Part shown: one piece after another, positions 9,303 through 17,617 of the stretch
Layout of the letters: every line of letters begins with the position of its first letter
How positions within the stretch are numbered: the stretch's first letter is position 1
Origin: Ramlibacter alkalitolerans
Lineage (GTDB): Bacteria; Pseudomonadota; Gammaproteobacteria; Burkholderiales; Burkholderiaceae_C
NCBI RefSeq assembly: GCF_016722765.1
Contig: NZ_JAEQND010000005.1
Span: 248,001 to 312,000 of the forward strand
Reading direction: 5' to 3'
DNA length: 64,000 nucleotides
Notes under the pieces: generated by a model
What the model saw: only the letters and a program-made list of their open reading frames with translations
Told to the model about the DNA's origin: nothing
The model's database searches: none
Made by a program: the position numbers and the translations under genes

Positions 9303-9446
9303 AAGACCGCGACACGCCCCACTCCCGGATAGTTCGCATCACTCCGGACCGGCCGCCGCCCCTCGCCTGGCGTGCCGGGGAAGCCGCCGACCTCCTCCTC
9401 GATAGCCATGATGAAACCCACGCGCGATCCGCAATCTTCCGCCCAG

Positions 9447-9458
9447 CGATTGTCGACA
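9447..9458. promoter_or_regulatory. Candidate FCD/GntR operator (ATTGTCGACAAT)
   Basis: A perfect 12-base palindrome with the general form of FCD-type GntR operators (a GT-N-AC core with flanking T/A). It lies about 62 bases upstream of the hydantoinase start and shares TGTCGACA with 9281-9288, so the regulator encoded at 7705-8511 could control both divergent units. Confidence 0.6.
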
Positions 9459-9519
9459 ATCTTGTTTGCATCCTGTCCCGGCGAAGCCCGCACCGGCCGG
9501 GCGCTGCAGGAGGCACGCC

Positions 9520-10941
9520 TTGGCTGATGCCGCCCTGGACCTGGTGCTGCGCAACGCCCGCGTCGCCACCGCCAGCGACACCTTCGCCTGCGACATCGGC
9601 GTGCGCGCCGGCCGCATCGCGCTGCTCGGCGAAGGCCTGCCCGCCGGCACCCGCGAGATCGACGTGGCGGGGCGCACCGTCACCCCCGGCGGCGTGGACG
9701 CGCACTGCCACCTCGACCAGCCGATGGAAGGCCCGGCGAAGATGGCGGACGACTTCCTCACCGGCACGCGGTCCGCGGCCTGCGGCGGCACCACCACCGT
9801 GATCCCCTTCGCCGCCCAGATGAAGGGTCAGTCGCTGGAAGCCGCCGTGCTGGACTACCACGGCCGCGCCGAAGGCAAGGCGTCGGTCGACTACGCCTTC
9901 CACCTGATCGTGAGCGACCCCACGCCGCAGGTGCTCACGAAGGAGCTGCCGGCGCTGATCGGCCAGGGCTACACCTCGTTCAAGGTCTACATGACCTATG
10001 ACGACCTGAAGCTGGACGACGGCCAGATCCTCGACGTGCTGGAAGTCGCCCGCACCCATGGCGCCCTGGCGATGATCCACGCCGAGAACGCCGACTGCAT
10101 CGAGTGGCTGACCAGGCGCCTCGAAGCGGCCGGCCGCACTGCGCCGCGGTGGCATGCGCACGCGCGGCCGATGCTGGTGGAGCGCGAGGCGACGCACCGT
10201 GCCATCGCGCTGTCGGAACTCGTCGACGTGCCGATCCTGATCGTGCACGTCTCCGGCCGCGAGGCGATCGAGCAGATCCGCTGGGCCCGCGCCCACGGCC
10301 TGTCGGTGTTCGCCGAGACCTGCCCGCAGTACCTCTTCCTCACCGCCGAAGACCTCGGCATCGACGACAGCTACCAGGGCGCGCGCTGCGTCTGCAGCCC
10401 GCCGCCGCGCGACAAGGCCAACCAGGAAATCATCTGGGACGGACTGGGCGACGGCCTGTTCACCGTGTTCTCGTCCGACCACGCGCCCTTCCGCTTCGAC
10501 GATCCGCAGGGCAAGAAGATCGGCGGCGAGGAGGTCGCCTTCCGCCACATCCCGAACGGCATTCCCGGCCTGGAGACGCGGCTGCCGCTGCTCTATTCCG
10601 AAGGCGTGCTGGGCGGCCGCATCACGCTGCAGAAGTTCGTCGAGCTCACCGCCACCAACCCCGCCAAGGCCTACGGCCTGCATCCGCGCAAGGGCACGAT
10701 CGCCGTCGGCAGCGATGCGGACCTGGTGGTGTGGGACGAGCGGGCGCTCACCGTCGACAACGGAAAACTGCACCACGCCGTCGACTACACGCCCTACGAA
10801 GGCATGCCGCTGAAGGCGTGGCCCGGCCTGACGCTGCTGCGCGGCGACGTGGTCTGGGACGGCCGCAACTTCACGGGCCACCCGGGCCGCGGCAGGTTCC
10901 TGCCCTGCGGCACCCCTTCCCTTCTTCCGCGGAGGCCCTGA
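9520..10941 (+). CDS. Dihydropyrimidinase / D-hydantoinase family amidohydrolase
   Basis: A 473-residue cyclic amidohydrolase. Metal-site residues are visible in order: VDAHCHLDQP (about 57-66), the carboxylated lysine in SFKVYMTYDD (about 154), IHAENAD (about 187), VHVSG and SSDHAPF. These enzymes open hydantoins, dihydropyrimidines or cyclic imides to N-carbamoyl or amide acids using two metals. The TTG start at 9520 is chosen because AGGAGG (9508-9513) lies 6 bases upstream; an ATG at 9466 has no such site. It is first in a seven-gene operon with a racemase-like protein, two transport systems and an amidase. Confidence 0.93.
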   Translation: MADAALDLVLRNARVATASDTFACDIGVRAGRIALLGEGLPAGTREIDVAGRTVTPGGVDAHCHLDQPMEGPAKMADDFLTGTRSAACGGTTTVIPFAAQMKGQSLEAAVLDYHGRAEGKASVDYAFHLIVSDPTPQVLTKELPALIGQGYTSFKVYMTYDDLKLDDGQILDVLEVARTHGALAMIHAENADCIEWLTRRLEAAGRTAPRWHAHARPMLVEREATHRAIALSELVDVPILIVHVSGREAIEQIRWARAHGLSVFAETCPQYLFLTAEDLGIDDSYQGARCVCSPPPRDKANQEIIWDGLGDGLFTVFSSDHAPFRFDDPQGKKIGGEEVAFRHIPNGIPGLETRLPLLYSEGVLGGRITLQKFVELTATNPAKAYGLHPRKGTIAVGSDADLVVWDERALTVDNGKLHHAVDYTPYEGMPLKAWPGLTLLRGDVVWDGRNFTGHPGRGRFLPCGTPSLLPRRP

Positions 10942-11693
10942 TGGCGCGCGTGCTCCTGATCAACCCCAACATCAGCGACAGCGTCTCCGACCTGATCCGC
11001 GCGGAGGCACGGCGCAGCGCCTCGCCCGGCACGCAGGTGGACGTGCTGACGGCGCCCTTCGGCGTCGCCTACATCGAGACCCGCTTCGAGGCGCTGCTGG
11101 GCGCGCATGCCACCGCGCAACTCGCGGCGCAGCACTGCGCCGCGTACGACGCGGTGGTCGTCGCCGCCTTCGGCGACCCCGGCCTGCCCGGCTTGCGCGA
11201 ACTGCTGCCGGTCCCGGTGACCGGCATGACCGAAGCCGCGCTCGCCACCGCGCACCTGCTCGGGCACCGCATCTCCATCATCGCGATCTCCCAGCGCATC
11301 CAGGCCTGGTACCGCGAGGTGGTGGAGGGCTACGGCTTCGGCGGCCGGCTGGCCAGCATCCGCGCGCTCGACCGCCCGCTTTCCAGCATCGGCGGCGTGC
11401 AGGAGGAACACGCGCAGGCGCTGCGGGCCCTCGCCGAGAAGGCCGTGGCCGAGGACGGCGCCGAAGTGATCATCCTCGCCGGCGCGCCGCTGGCGGGACT
11501 GGCGCGCTCCCTGCACGGGCAGCTGCCGGTGCCGGTGGTCGACGGCGTCTCCAGCGCCGTGCGCCACGCCGAAACCCTCGCGGCCCTGCAACCCGGCCGC
11601 GCCCTGCAAGGCAGCTTCGCGCTGCCGCCTGCCAAGCCCCACAAGGGCCTGCATCCCGCCATCGCCGCGTTGCTGGATCGCCAGCCCCGCTGA
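10941..11693 (+). CDS. Asp/Glu/hydantoin racemase family protein lacking both catalytic cysteines
   Basis: A 250-residue protein that aligns well with hydantoin racemases: LINPNIS at the N-terminus and AFGDPGLPGLRE at 76-87. In active hydantoin racemases the residue before FGDPG is cysteine; here it is Ala76. The second catalytic cysteine, usually in a LGCAG context, is replaced by LAGAP (180-184). The only cysteine (Cys66) is elsewhere. Classical two-base cysteine racemisation is therefore not expected; the protein may bind ligand, use other chemistry or be inactive. Its ATG overlaps the hydantoinase TGA by one base, so co-translation is likely. Confidence 0.85.
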   Translation: MARVLLINPNISDSVSDLIRAEARRSASPGTQVDVLTAPFGVAYIETRFEALLGAHATAQLAAQHCAAYDAVVVAAFGDPGLPGLRELLPVPVTGMTEAALATAHLLGHRISIIAISQRIQAWYREVVEGYGFGGRLASIRALDRPLSSIGGVQEEHAQALRALAEKAVAEDGAEVIILAGAPLAGLARSLHGQLPVPVVDGVSSAVRHAETLAALQPGRALQGSFALPPAKPHKGLHPAIAALLDRQPR

Positions 11694-11717
11694 AGCCCCG
11701 CCCCCAGGAGACACGCC

Positions 11718-13049
11718 GTGAACCATCCGCCCGCCGCCCTGCACCTCGAGGTGCCCCTTGCCGCCAGCGCCGCCGCCGACGCAGCGCCTTCGAAGGTACG
11801 CTGGAAGATCTTCCTGATGATGCTGATGCTCATCTCGATCAACTACATCGACCGCGCCTCGCTGTCGGTCGCCATGCCGCTGATCGCGAAGGAATTCGAC
11901 ATCGGCCCCGCGGTGCAGGGCCTGCTGCTGTCCTCGTTCTTCTGGACCTATGCCTTCATGCAGATTCCCGGCGGCATGCTGGCTGACCGCTACGGGCCGC
12001 GCAGCGTGATCGCCGGCGCCACCCTCGGCTGGGGCTTCTTCCAGGCGATCGCGGCGGTCTGCACGGGTTGGGGCAGCTTGCTGGTGACGCGGCTGGGCCT
12101 GGGCGCGACCGAGGCACCGATCTACCCCGCCGGCGGCAAGCTCAATGCGATCTGGATGACGCAGAACGAGCGCGGCCGCGGCGCGACCCTGCTCGATGGC
12201 GGAGCGCCGCTCGGTGCGGCGCTGGGCGCGCTGATCATCGCGGGCCTCATCTCCCACTTCGAATCCTGGCGCGCCTCCTTCGTGGTGGCCGGCATCGGCA
12301 CCATGCTGGCCGGCTTCTTCGCCTGGTGGTACATCCGCAACCACCCGCGCCACCATCCCGCCGTCAACGAGGCCGAGGCTTCGTACATCGAGCAGGCGCA
12401 TGCGGCCGACCGCGCCGCCGAACCGGCCAACGCCAGCGGCCGCGTGCTGGACTTCTTCAAGTTCCGCTCCGTCTGGGGCATGTTCTTCGGCTGGATGTTC
12501 TTCAACGCGCTGTTCTACGGCCTGCTGACCTGGATGCCGACCTACCTCTCCAAGGTGCACGGCCTCGACATCAAGCAGATGGGCGGGGCGGTGTTCATCA
12601 TGTTCTTCTCCGGTTTCGTGGGCGAGATGGTGGGAGGCTGGATCGCCGACAAGTGGAAGGCCGCCGGTGCCTCGCAGGCCACGGTGCTGCGCACCCTGTT
12701 CGGCATCGCTTCGGTGATCGCCACGGTCGCGATCTACAACGTCGCCAGGTTCAAGGATCCCGTCACCGTCGTCGTCCTGCTGTCGGTGACGCTCTTCTTC
12801 CTGCGCTGGTGCGGCCTGTTCTGGTGCATCCCCTCCATTCTCGGCACGCGCGACCGCGTCGGCTTCCTCGGCGGCACGATGAACCTGGGCGGCAACTGCG
12901 CCGGCATCGGCGTGCCGATCCTGGTCGGCGTGATCGTGCAGGCCACCGGCTCCTACGACCTCGCGCTGACGCTGTTCGCCGCCGCCGGCGCCGGCCTGTT
13001 CGTCTGCTCCACGCTCCTGATCGACTACAGCCGCAAGCTGCCGGTCTGA
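11718..13049 (+). CDS. MFS transporter, anion:cation symporter (ACS)-like
   Basis: A 443-residue carrier with twelve predicted membrane segments. The first helix region reads LISINYIDRASLSVAMPLI, characteristic of the ACS family that imports organic anions such as glucarate, hexuronates or phthalate with protons. A loop-2/3 motif follows at GGMLADRYGPR. The GTG start at 11718 is preceded by CAGGAG. The gene lies 24 bases after the racemase-like gene and 31 bases before the TRAP binding protein gene, so the operon codes for two independent uptake systems. Confidence 0.9.
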   Translation: MNHPPAALHLEVPLAASAAADAAPSKVRWKIFLMMLMLISINYIDRASLSVAMPLIAKEFDIGPAVQGLLLSSFFWTYAFMQIPGGMLADRYGPRSVIAGATLGWGFFQAIAAVCTGWGSLLVTRLGLGATEAPIYPAGGKLNAIWMTQNERGRGATLLDGGAPLGAALGALIIAGLISHFESWRASFVVAGIGTMLAGFFAWWYIRNHPRHHPAVNEAEASYIEQAHAADRAAEPANASGRVLDFFKFRSVWGMFFGWMFFNALFYGLLTWMPTYLSKVHGLDIKQMGGAVFIMFFSGFVGEMVGGWIADKWKAAGASQATVLRTLFGIASVIATVAIYNVARFKDPVTVVVLLSVTLFFLRWCGLFWCIPSILGTRDRVGFLGGTMNLGGNCAGIGVPILVGVIVQATGSYDLALTLFAAAGAGLFVCSTLLIDYSRKLPV

Positions 13050-13080
13050 TCCCTACCCACCCTCACTCCCGGAGACCCCC

Positions 13081-14133
13081 ATGCGCTTTCGCCTTCTCCT
13101 CGCCGCGTTCGCCGCGGCCACCCTGGCCGCGACGCTGGCCTTCCCCGCCGCCGCCCAGGAGCGGATCAAGTTCAAGGCGATCGGCCAGCCGCTCGCCACC
13201 GGCCTGATCCAGAAGAACAGGGAGCAGCCCTTCTTCGAGCACTTCGCCGAGAAGACCGGGCTGCCGATCGACGTCGACTACAAGCCGATCGACACGCTGG
13301 GCGTCAAGGACACCGAGCAGCTGCGCGTGATGAAGGCGGGCCTGTTCGACATCGTGTCGCTGCGCGTGTCGCAGAACTCGCGCGACGAACCGACCATCCT
13401 GGGCCTGGACCTGGTGGGCGCCTCGCCCGACTACGCCACCGGCCGCAAGGTCGCCAACGCCTATTTCGACACCATCGATGCGCGGCTGCAGCAGCAGTTC
13501 AAGGTCAAGCTGCTGGGGGTGTGGCCCTTCGGCCCGCAGATCCTGTTCTGCAAGAAGCCGATCGCCAAGCTCGCCGACGTGAAGGGCATGAAGGTCCGCG
13601 TGTACGACCAGAACCTGGCGAAGTTCATCGAGCTGGTCGGCGGCACGCCGGTGCCGGTCTCCTTCGCCGACACGCACCAGTCGCTGTCGCTCGGGGTGGT
13701 GGATTGCGCGATCACCGGTCCCAGCTCCGCCAACTCCGCCGGCTGGCCCGAGGTGACCACGCACCAGCTTCCGATCGGCTTCCAGATGGCCCTGAACGGC
13801 TACGCGATCTCCATGAAGGCGTGGAACAGCCTGAAGCCGGACCAGCAGGCGAAGCTGAAGACCGCCTTCGAGGGCCTGACGGACGACATCTGGAAATACT
13901 CCGAGGAACTGTTCCAGGACGCCCTGAACTGCAACGCCGGCAAGGACCCCTGCACGACGGGCAAGAAGTTCAAGCTGGTGAACGTGCCGGTCACGGCCGC
14001 CGACGGCGACCTGATCCGCAGCGCGGTGACCAAGGTCTCGCTGCCCGTCTGGGCCGAGGTGTGCGACAAGTCCAATCCCGGCTGCTCGCAGAAGTGGCGC
14101 TCCACCGTCGCACCGGTGCTGGGGCTGAAATGA
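13081..14133 (+). CDS. TRAP transporter substrate-binding protein (DctP family)
   Basis: A 350-residue periplasmic protein with a signal peptide (about 1-25, cleavage near AAAQE). It has the DctP fold landmarks: a segment around GMKVRVYDQNLAKF holding the conserved arginine that pairs with the substrate carboxylate, followed by GGTPVPVSFADTHQSLSLG. The C-terminal part has four cysteines (LNCNAGKDPCTTG and VCDKSNPGC), which could form disulfides in the periplasm. It delivers a carboxylate ligand to the DctQ-DctM pair encoded immediately downstream; its stop overlaps the dctQ start in ATGA. Confidence 0.93.
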   Translation: MRFRLLLAAFAAATLAATLAFPAAAQERIKFKAIGQPLATGLIQKNREQPFFEHFAEKTGLPIDVDYKPIDTLGVKDTEQLRVMKAGLFDIVSLRVSQNSRDEPTILGLDLVGASPDYATGRKVANAYFDTIDARLQQQFKVKLLGVWPFGPQILFCKKPIAKLADVKGMKVRVYDQNLAKFIELVGGTPVPVSFADTHQSLSLGVVDCAITGPSSANSAGWPEVTTHQLPIGFQMALNGYAISMKAWNSLKPDQQAKLKTAFEGLTDDIWKYSEELFQDALNCNAGKDPCTTGKKFKLVNVPVTAADGDLIRSAVTKVSLPVWAEVCDKSNPGCSQKWRSTVAPVLGLK

Positions 14134-14786
14134 GCACTGCGCTGCAACGTGACGCCCTGCTCGCGCCACGCGCCGCGAGCGAGGCCACCGAAGCCGCACC
14201 CGCCAGCCTGAAGGAGCGGGTCGAGTCCGTCCTCGCCACGGTCTTCGGCCTGGTCTTCATCGGGCTGGCGATGCTGGTGACCGTCGAGACGCTCTCGCGC
14301 AAGCTGTTCAACGTCTCGCTGCAGGGCGCCGACGAACTGGGAGGCTACGCGCTGGCGGTCGGCTCCACCATCGCCTTCAGCCTGGCGCTGATGGGCCGCA
14401 ACCACATCCGCGTGGACGTCTTCCACGAGCGCCTGCCGCGGCGCGCGCAGGCCTTCGCGAACTGGATGGCCATCCTGTCGCTGGCGGTGTTCGGGGTGTT
14501 CATCGCCTACGTGGCCTTCAAGGTGCTTGGCGACACGCTGCAATACCGCAGCACCGCGCAGACGCCCTGGGCCACGCCGCTGATCATTCCGCAGAGCGTC
14601 TGGTATGCGGGCCTGGTCATCTTCGCGCTGGTCGCCTGCGGCTACGCATTGCGCGCCACGCGGCTGCTGTTCGGCGGCGGCATCGACACGCTGAACCGCG
14701 ACTTCCAGCCGAAGAGCGCCAAGGAGGAACTGAAGGAAGAACTCGACGACCTGGCGCACCGCCAGGCCGAAGGAGGCCAGCCATGA
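14130..14786 (+). CDS. TRAP transporter small permease subunit (DctQ family)
   Basis: A 218-residue inner-membrane protein with four hydrophobic segments, starting MSTALQRDALLAPRAAS, and with the family motif GADELGGYALAVGS. A charged C-terminal tail (KEELKEELDDLAHRQ) is probably a cytoplasmic helix. The start is fixed by the ATGA overlap with the binding-protein gene, and the gene itself overlaps the large permease start by 4 bases. DctQ forms the membrane scaffold for DctM in Na+-driven uptake. Confidence 0.92.
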   Translation: MSTALQRDALLAPRAASEATEAAPASLKERVESVLATVFGLVFIGLAMLVTVETLSRKLFNVSLQGADELGGYALAVGSTIAFSLALMGRNHIRVDVFHERLPRRAQAFANWMAILSLAVFGVFIAYVAFKVLGDTLQYRSTAQTPWATPLIIPQSVWYAGLVIFALVACGYALRATRLLFGGGIDTLNRDFQPKSAKEELKEELDDLAHRQAEGGQP

Positions 14787-16075
14787 GCGTCACCCTCATC
14801 TCCCTCGCCTTCTTCGCCATGCTCGGCATGATGCTGGTGGGCCTGCCCATCGCGACCTCGATGGCCGCGGTGGGCATCGTCGGCGGCATCGCCGCCTATG
14901 GCCTGCCCTTCATGGACTCGATCGCTCCGGTGGTGTGGGGCGTGCAGAACGAGAACCTGCTCACGTGCATCCCGCTGTTCGTGCTGCTGGGGGAACTGCT
15001 GCTGCGCTCCGGCATCGCCGACCGCATGTACGTGGCGCTCTCGGCCTGGCTGGGGCGCATGCCGGGCGGCCTGCTGCACACGAACATCGGCAGCTGCGCG
15101 CTGTTCGCCGCGACCTCGGGTTCTTCGGTGGCGACGGCGGCGACCATCGGCACGGTGGCGCTGCCCTCGCTGCAGAAGCGCGGCTACCCGATGCGCGCTT
15201 CGCTCGGTTCGCTGGCCGCCGGCGGCACGCTGGGCATCCTGATCCCGCCCTCGGTCAACATGATCGTGTACGGATCGCTGACCAACAACTCGATCGGCAA
15301 GCTGTTCATCGCCGGCATCGTCCCCGGCCTGCTGCTCACCGGCTGCTTCATGCTGTGGATCACCCTGTCCAACATGGCCGGCGGCAACCCGATCCGCGAA
15401 CCGGTGGTTCCGCTGCGGGAGCGGGTGCGCACGCTCGCCTACCTGGTGCCGCCGCTGGTGGTGTTCGGCATCGTGATGGGAAGCCTCTACTTCGGCATCG
15501 CCACGGCGACCGAAAGCGCGGCGCTCGGCGTGATGGCAGCCCTGTTCTTCGTCTGGCAGTCCGGCAAGATGACATGGGAGGTGATGCGCACCTGCTTCAT
15601 CTCCACCGCACGCGTGAGCGGCATGATCCTGCTGATCATCACCGCCGCCTTCATCCTCAACCTGGCGATCAGCCTGACGGGCGTGGCCGAGGCGATGACG
15701 AAGTGGGTGGCGGGACTCGGCCTGTCCGCCACCGGCCTGATCCTGGCGCTGATCGTCTTCTACCTGATCCTCGGCATGTTCATGGACGTGCTCTCGATGC
15801 AGGTGGCGACGATTCCCATCACCTACCCGATCGCCACCGCGCTGGGCGTCGATCCGATCTGGTTCGGCATCTTCATCGTGCTGATGTGCGAGCTGGGCCT
15901 GATCACGCCGCCGGTGGGCATGAACCTGTTCGTGGTGCACGGCATCCGCCCCGACAAGGGCGGCATCGAGGATGCGATCTGGGGCGCGCTGCCCTATGCG
16001 CTGATCATGATCCTGTTCACGCTGCTGCTGATGGCGGTGCCGCAGCTGGTGACCTGGCTGCCGGCGCACATGTGA
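14783..16075 (+). CDS. TRAP transporter large permease subunit (DctM family)
   Basis: A 430-residue protein with 11-12 membrane segments. Hallmarks are LFVLLGELLLRSG, the SGSSVATAATIGTVALP loop and GGTLGILIPPSVNMIVYGSLT, which form the ion and substrate path of DctM. The ATG overlaps the dctQ stop and the gene ends 1 base before the amidase ATG, so P, Q, M and amidase are one tightly packed unit. The probable role is import of the carboxylate processed by the hydantoinase and amidase. Confidence 0.94.
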   Translation: MSVTLISLAFFAMLGMMLVGLPIATSMAAVGIVGGIAAYGLPFMDSIAPVVWGVQNENLLTCIPLFVLLGELLLRSGIADRMYVALSAWLGRMPGGLLHTNIGSCALFAATSGSSVATAATIGTVALPSLQKRGYPMRASLGSLAAGGTLGILIPPSVNMIVYGSLTNNSIGKLFIAGIVPGLLLTGCFMLWITLSNMAGGNPIREPVVPLRERVRTLAYLVPPLVVFGIVMGSLYFGIATATESAALGVMAALFFVWQSGKMTWEVMRTCFISTARVSGMILLIITAAFILNLAISLTGVAEAMTKWVAGLGLSATGLILALIVFYLILGMFMDVLSMQVATIPITYPIATALGVDPIWFGIFIVLMCELGLITPPVGMNLFVVHGIRPDKGGIEDAIWGALPYALIMILFTLLLMAVPQLVTWLPAHM

Positions 16076-16076
16076 C

Positions 16077-17486
16077 ATGGCACGCGACGAGGCATTGTGG
16101 CGGCTCCCCGCCACCGAACTGGCGCGCCGCTACCGCGAGGGCAGCCTGACGCCGCTGGCAGTGGCGCAGGCCTGCCTGGCGCGGCTGGAGGCGGTCAACC
16201 CGAAGATCAACGCGGTGGTCGCGCGGCGCGACGCGCCCTTCATGGACGAGGCCGAGGCCGCGACGGAACGCTTCGCCCGCGGCGAGCCGCTGTCGCCCCT
16301 GGACGGCATCCCGCTGTCGGTGAAGGACAGCCTCTACACGCGCGATGCGCCCACCACCTGGGGCTGCCCGGCCCTGCGCGCGCATGCGATGGGGCAGGAC
16401 GAACTGGCGGTCGCCCGCGCCCGCGCCGCCGGCGCGCTGATCGTCGGCAAGACCAACGTGCCGGAGTTCGCCCTCGAGGGCTACACCGGCAATCCGGTCT
16501 TCGGCGTCACGCGCAATCCGTGGCAGCTGGATCTCACGCCGGGCGGCTCCAGCGGCGGCGCCGTGGCCTCGGTCGCGGCCGGCATCACGCCACTGGCCAT
16601 CGGCCAGGACGGCGGCGGCTCGATCCGCAGGCCGGCCTCGCACACCGGTCTGGTGGGGCTCAAGCCGACGCTGTCCGCGGTGCCGCGCGAGCACGTGCTG
16701 CCCAGCCTGCTGCTGGACTTCGAGGTGATCGGGCCCCTGGCGCGCACGGTGGCCGACGCGCGGATGCTGTTCGAGGTGATGCGCGGGCCGGCTCCGGTGG
16801 ACCGGTCCTCGCTCGCCGCGGCGCAGGCTGCGGCGGTGCCCCGGCCGGCGCGCGCCTTGCGCATCCTCTATGTGGAGCGATTCGGCGCGGCGCCGCTCGA
16901 TCCGCAGATCGCCGCCAGCCTGCGGCAGGCCGCGCAGCGGCTGGCGCAGCTCGGGCACGAGGTGCGCGAAGGGGCCCTGCCGCTGGACCTCGACTTCTAT
17001 GCCGGAGCCTGGCCGCAGATCGGGCAGGCCGGGCTCGCCCACCTGTTCGACCAGCATCCGGACTGGGCGCAGCAGGCCTCGCCGAAATACCTGGGGATGG
17101 CGGAACAAGGCCGGGCCATCCCCGCCGCGCGCCTGTGGCAGATCCTCGAGGAGGTGAAGCGCCTGCGCCGCGACAGCGTGGAATTGTTCGCGTCGGTGGA
17201 CGCGATCGTGCTGCCTTCGGCGGCGGCGCTGCCCTGGAAGGCGGAGGACGCGTACCCGACCCGCATCGATGGCCAGGAGGTCGGCCCGCGCGGTCACGCG
17301 GTCTATACGGGCTGGGTGAATGCCGCGGGCCTGCCGGCGCTGGCGCTGCCCTGCGAGCCCTCGCGGGAGGGCCTTCCCATCGGCCTGCAGGTCGTGGGGC
17401 CTTATGGCGCCGACGACATGCTGCTGGATCTGGGCGAAGCCTACGAATCCGCATACCCCTGGTCAGAGCGCTGGCCGGCCCTCTGA
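16077..17486 (+). CDS. Amidase signature family hydrolase
   Basis: A 469-residue amidase. The Ser-cisSer-Lys triad is visible: Lys in PLSVKDS (about residue 83), the cis-serine in GGSSGG (about 158-163), and the nucleophile serine in DGGGSIRRPAS (about 182). It hydrolyses a linear amide or carbamoyl compound to acid and ammonia. As last gene of the operon it is placed to cleave the product of the hydantoinase (half-amide or carbamoyl acid); this assignment is inference from order. The start lies 1 base after the dctM stop. Confidence 0.92.
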   Translation: MARDEALWRLPATELARRYREGSLTPLAVAQACLARLEAVNPKINAVVARRDAPFMDEAEAATERFARGEPLSPLDGIPLSVKDSLYTRDAPTTWGCPALRAHAMGQDELAVARARAAGALIVGKTNVPEFALEGYTGNPVFGVTRNPWQLDLTPGGSSGGAVASVAAGITPLAIGQDGGGSIRRPASHTGLVGLKPTLSAVPREHVLPSLLLDFEVIGPLARTVADARMLFEVMRGPAPVDRSSLAAAQAAAVPRPARALRILYVERFGAAPLDPQIAASLRQAAQRLAQLGHEVREGALPLDLDFYAGAWPQIGQAGLAHLFDQHPDWAQQASPKYLGMAEQGRAIPAARLWQILEEVKRLRRDSVELFASVDAIVLPSAAALPWKAEDAYPTRIDGQEVGPRGHAVYTGWVNAAGLPALALPCEPSREGLPIGLQVVGPYGADDMLLDLGEAYESAYPWSERWPAL

Positions 17487-17554
17487 GATTGCTGCGTCGC
17501 AGCGAGTCCATCGCTTTCGGGCAAAAGCATTTCACCTTTGCGTAACCATAACGA

Positions 17555-17566
17555 AAGCGTACGCTT
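17555..17566. promoter_or_regulatory. Perfect palindrome AAGCGTACGCTT upstream of the ApbA-like gene
   Basis: A 12-base palindrome 52 bases upstream of the ATG at 17618, in the only AT-rich stretch of the 17487-17617 spacer. It could be an operator for an unknown regulator. A GAGGAG ribosome site precedes the start. Confidence 0.35.
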
Positions 17567-17617
17567 CCATATCTCGGGCTTAGCCACCACATCGTGAAAT
17601 AGACAAAGAGGAGACGA

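Noticed and set aside
9466-9519. ATG at 9466 as start of the hydantoinase
   Set aside because: No ribosome binding site, and the extra 18 residues are unlike the family; TTG 9520 follows AGGAGG at correct spacing.
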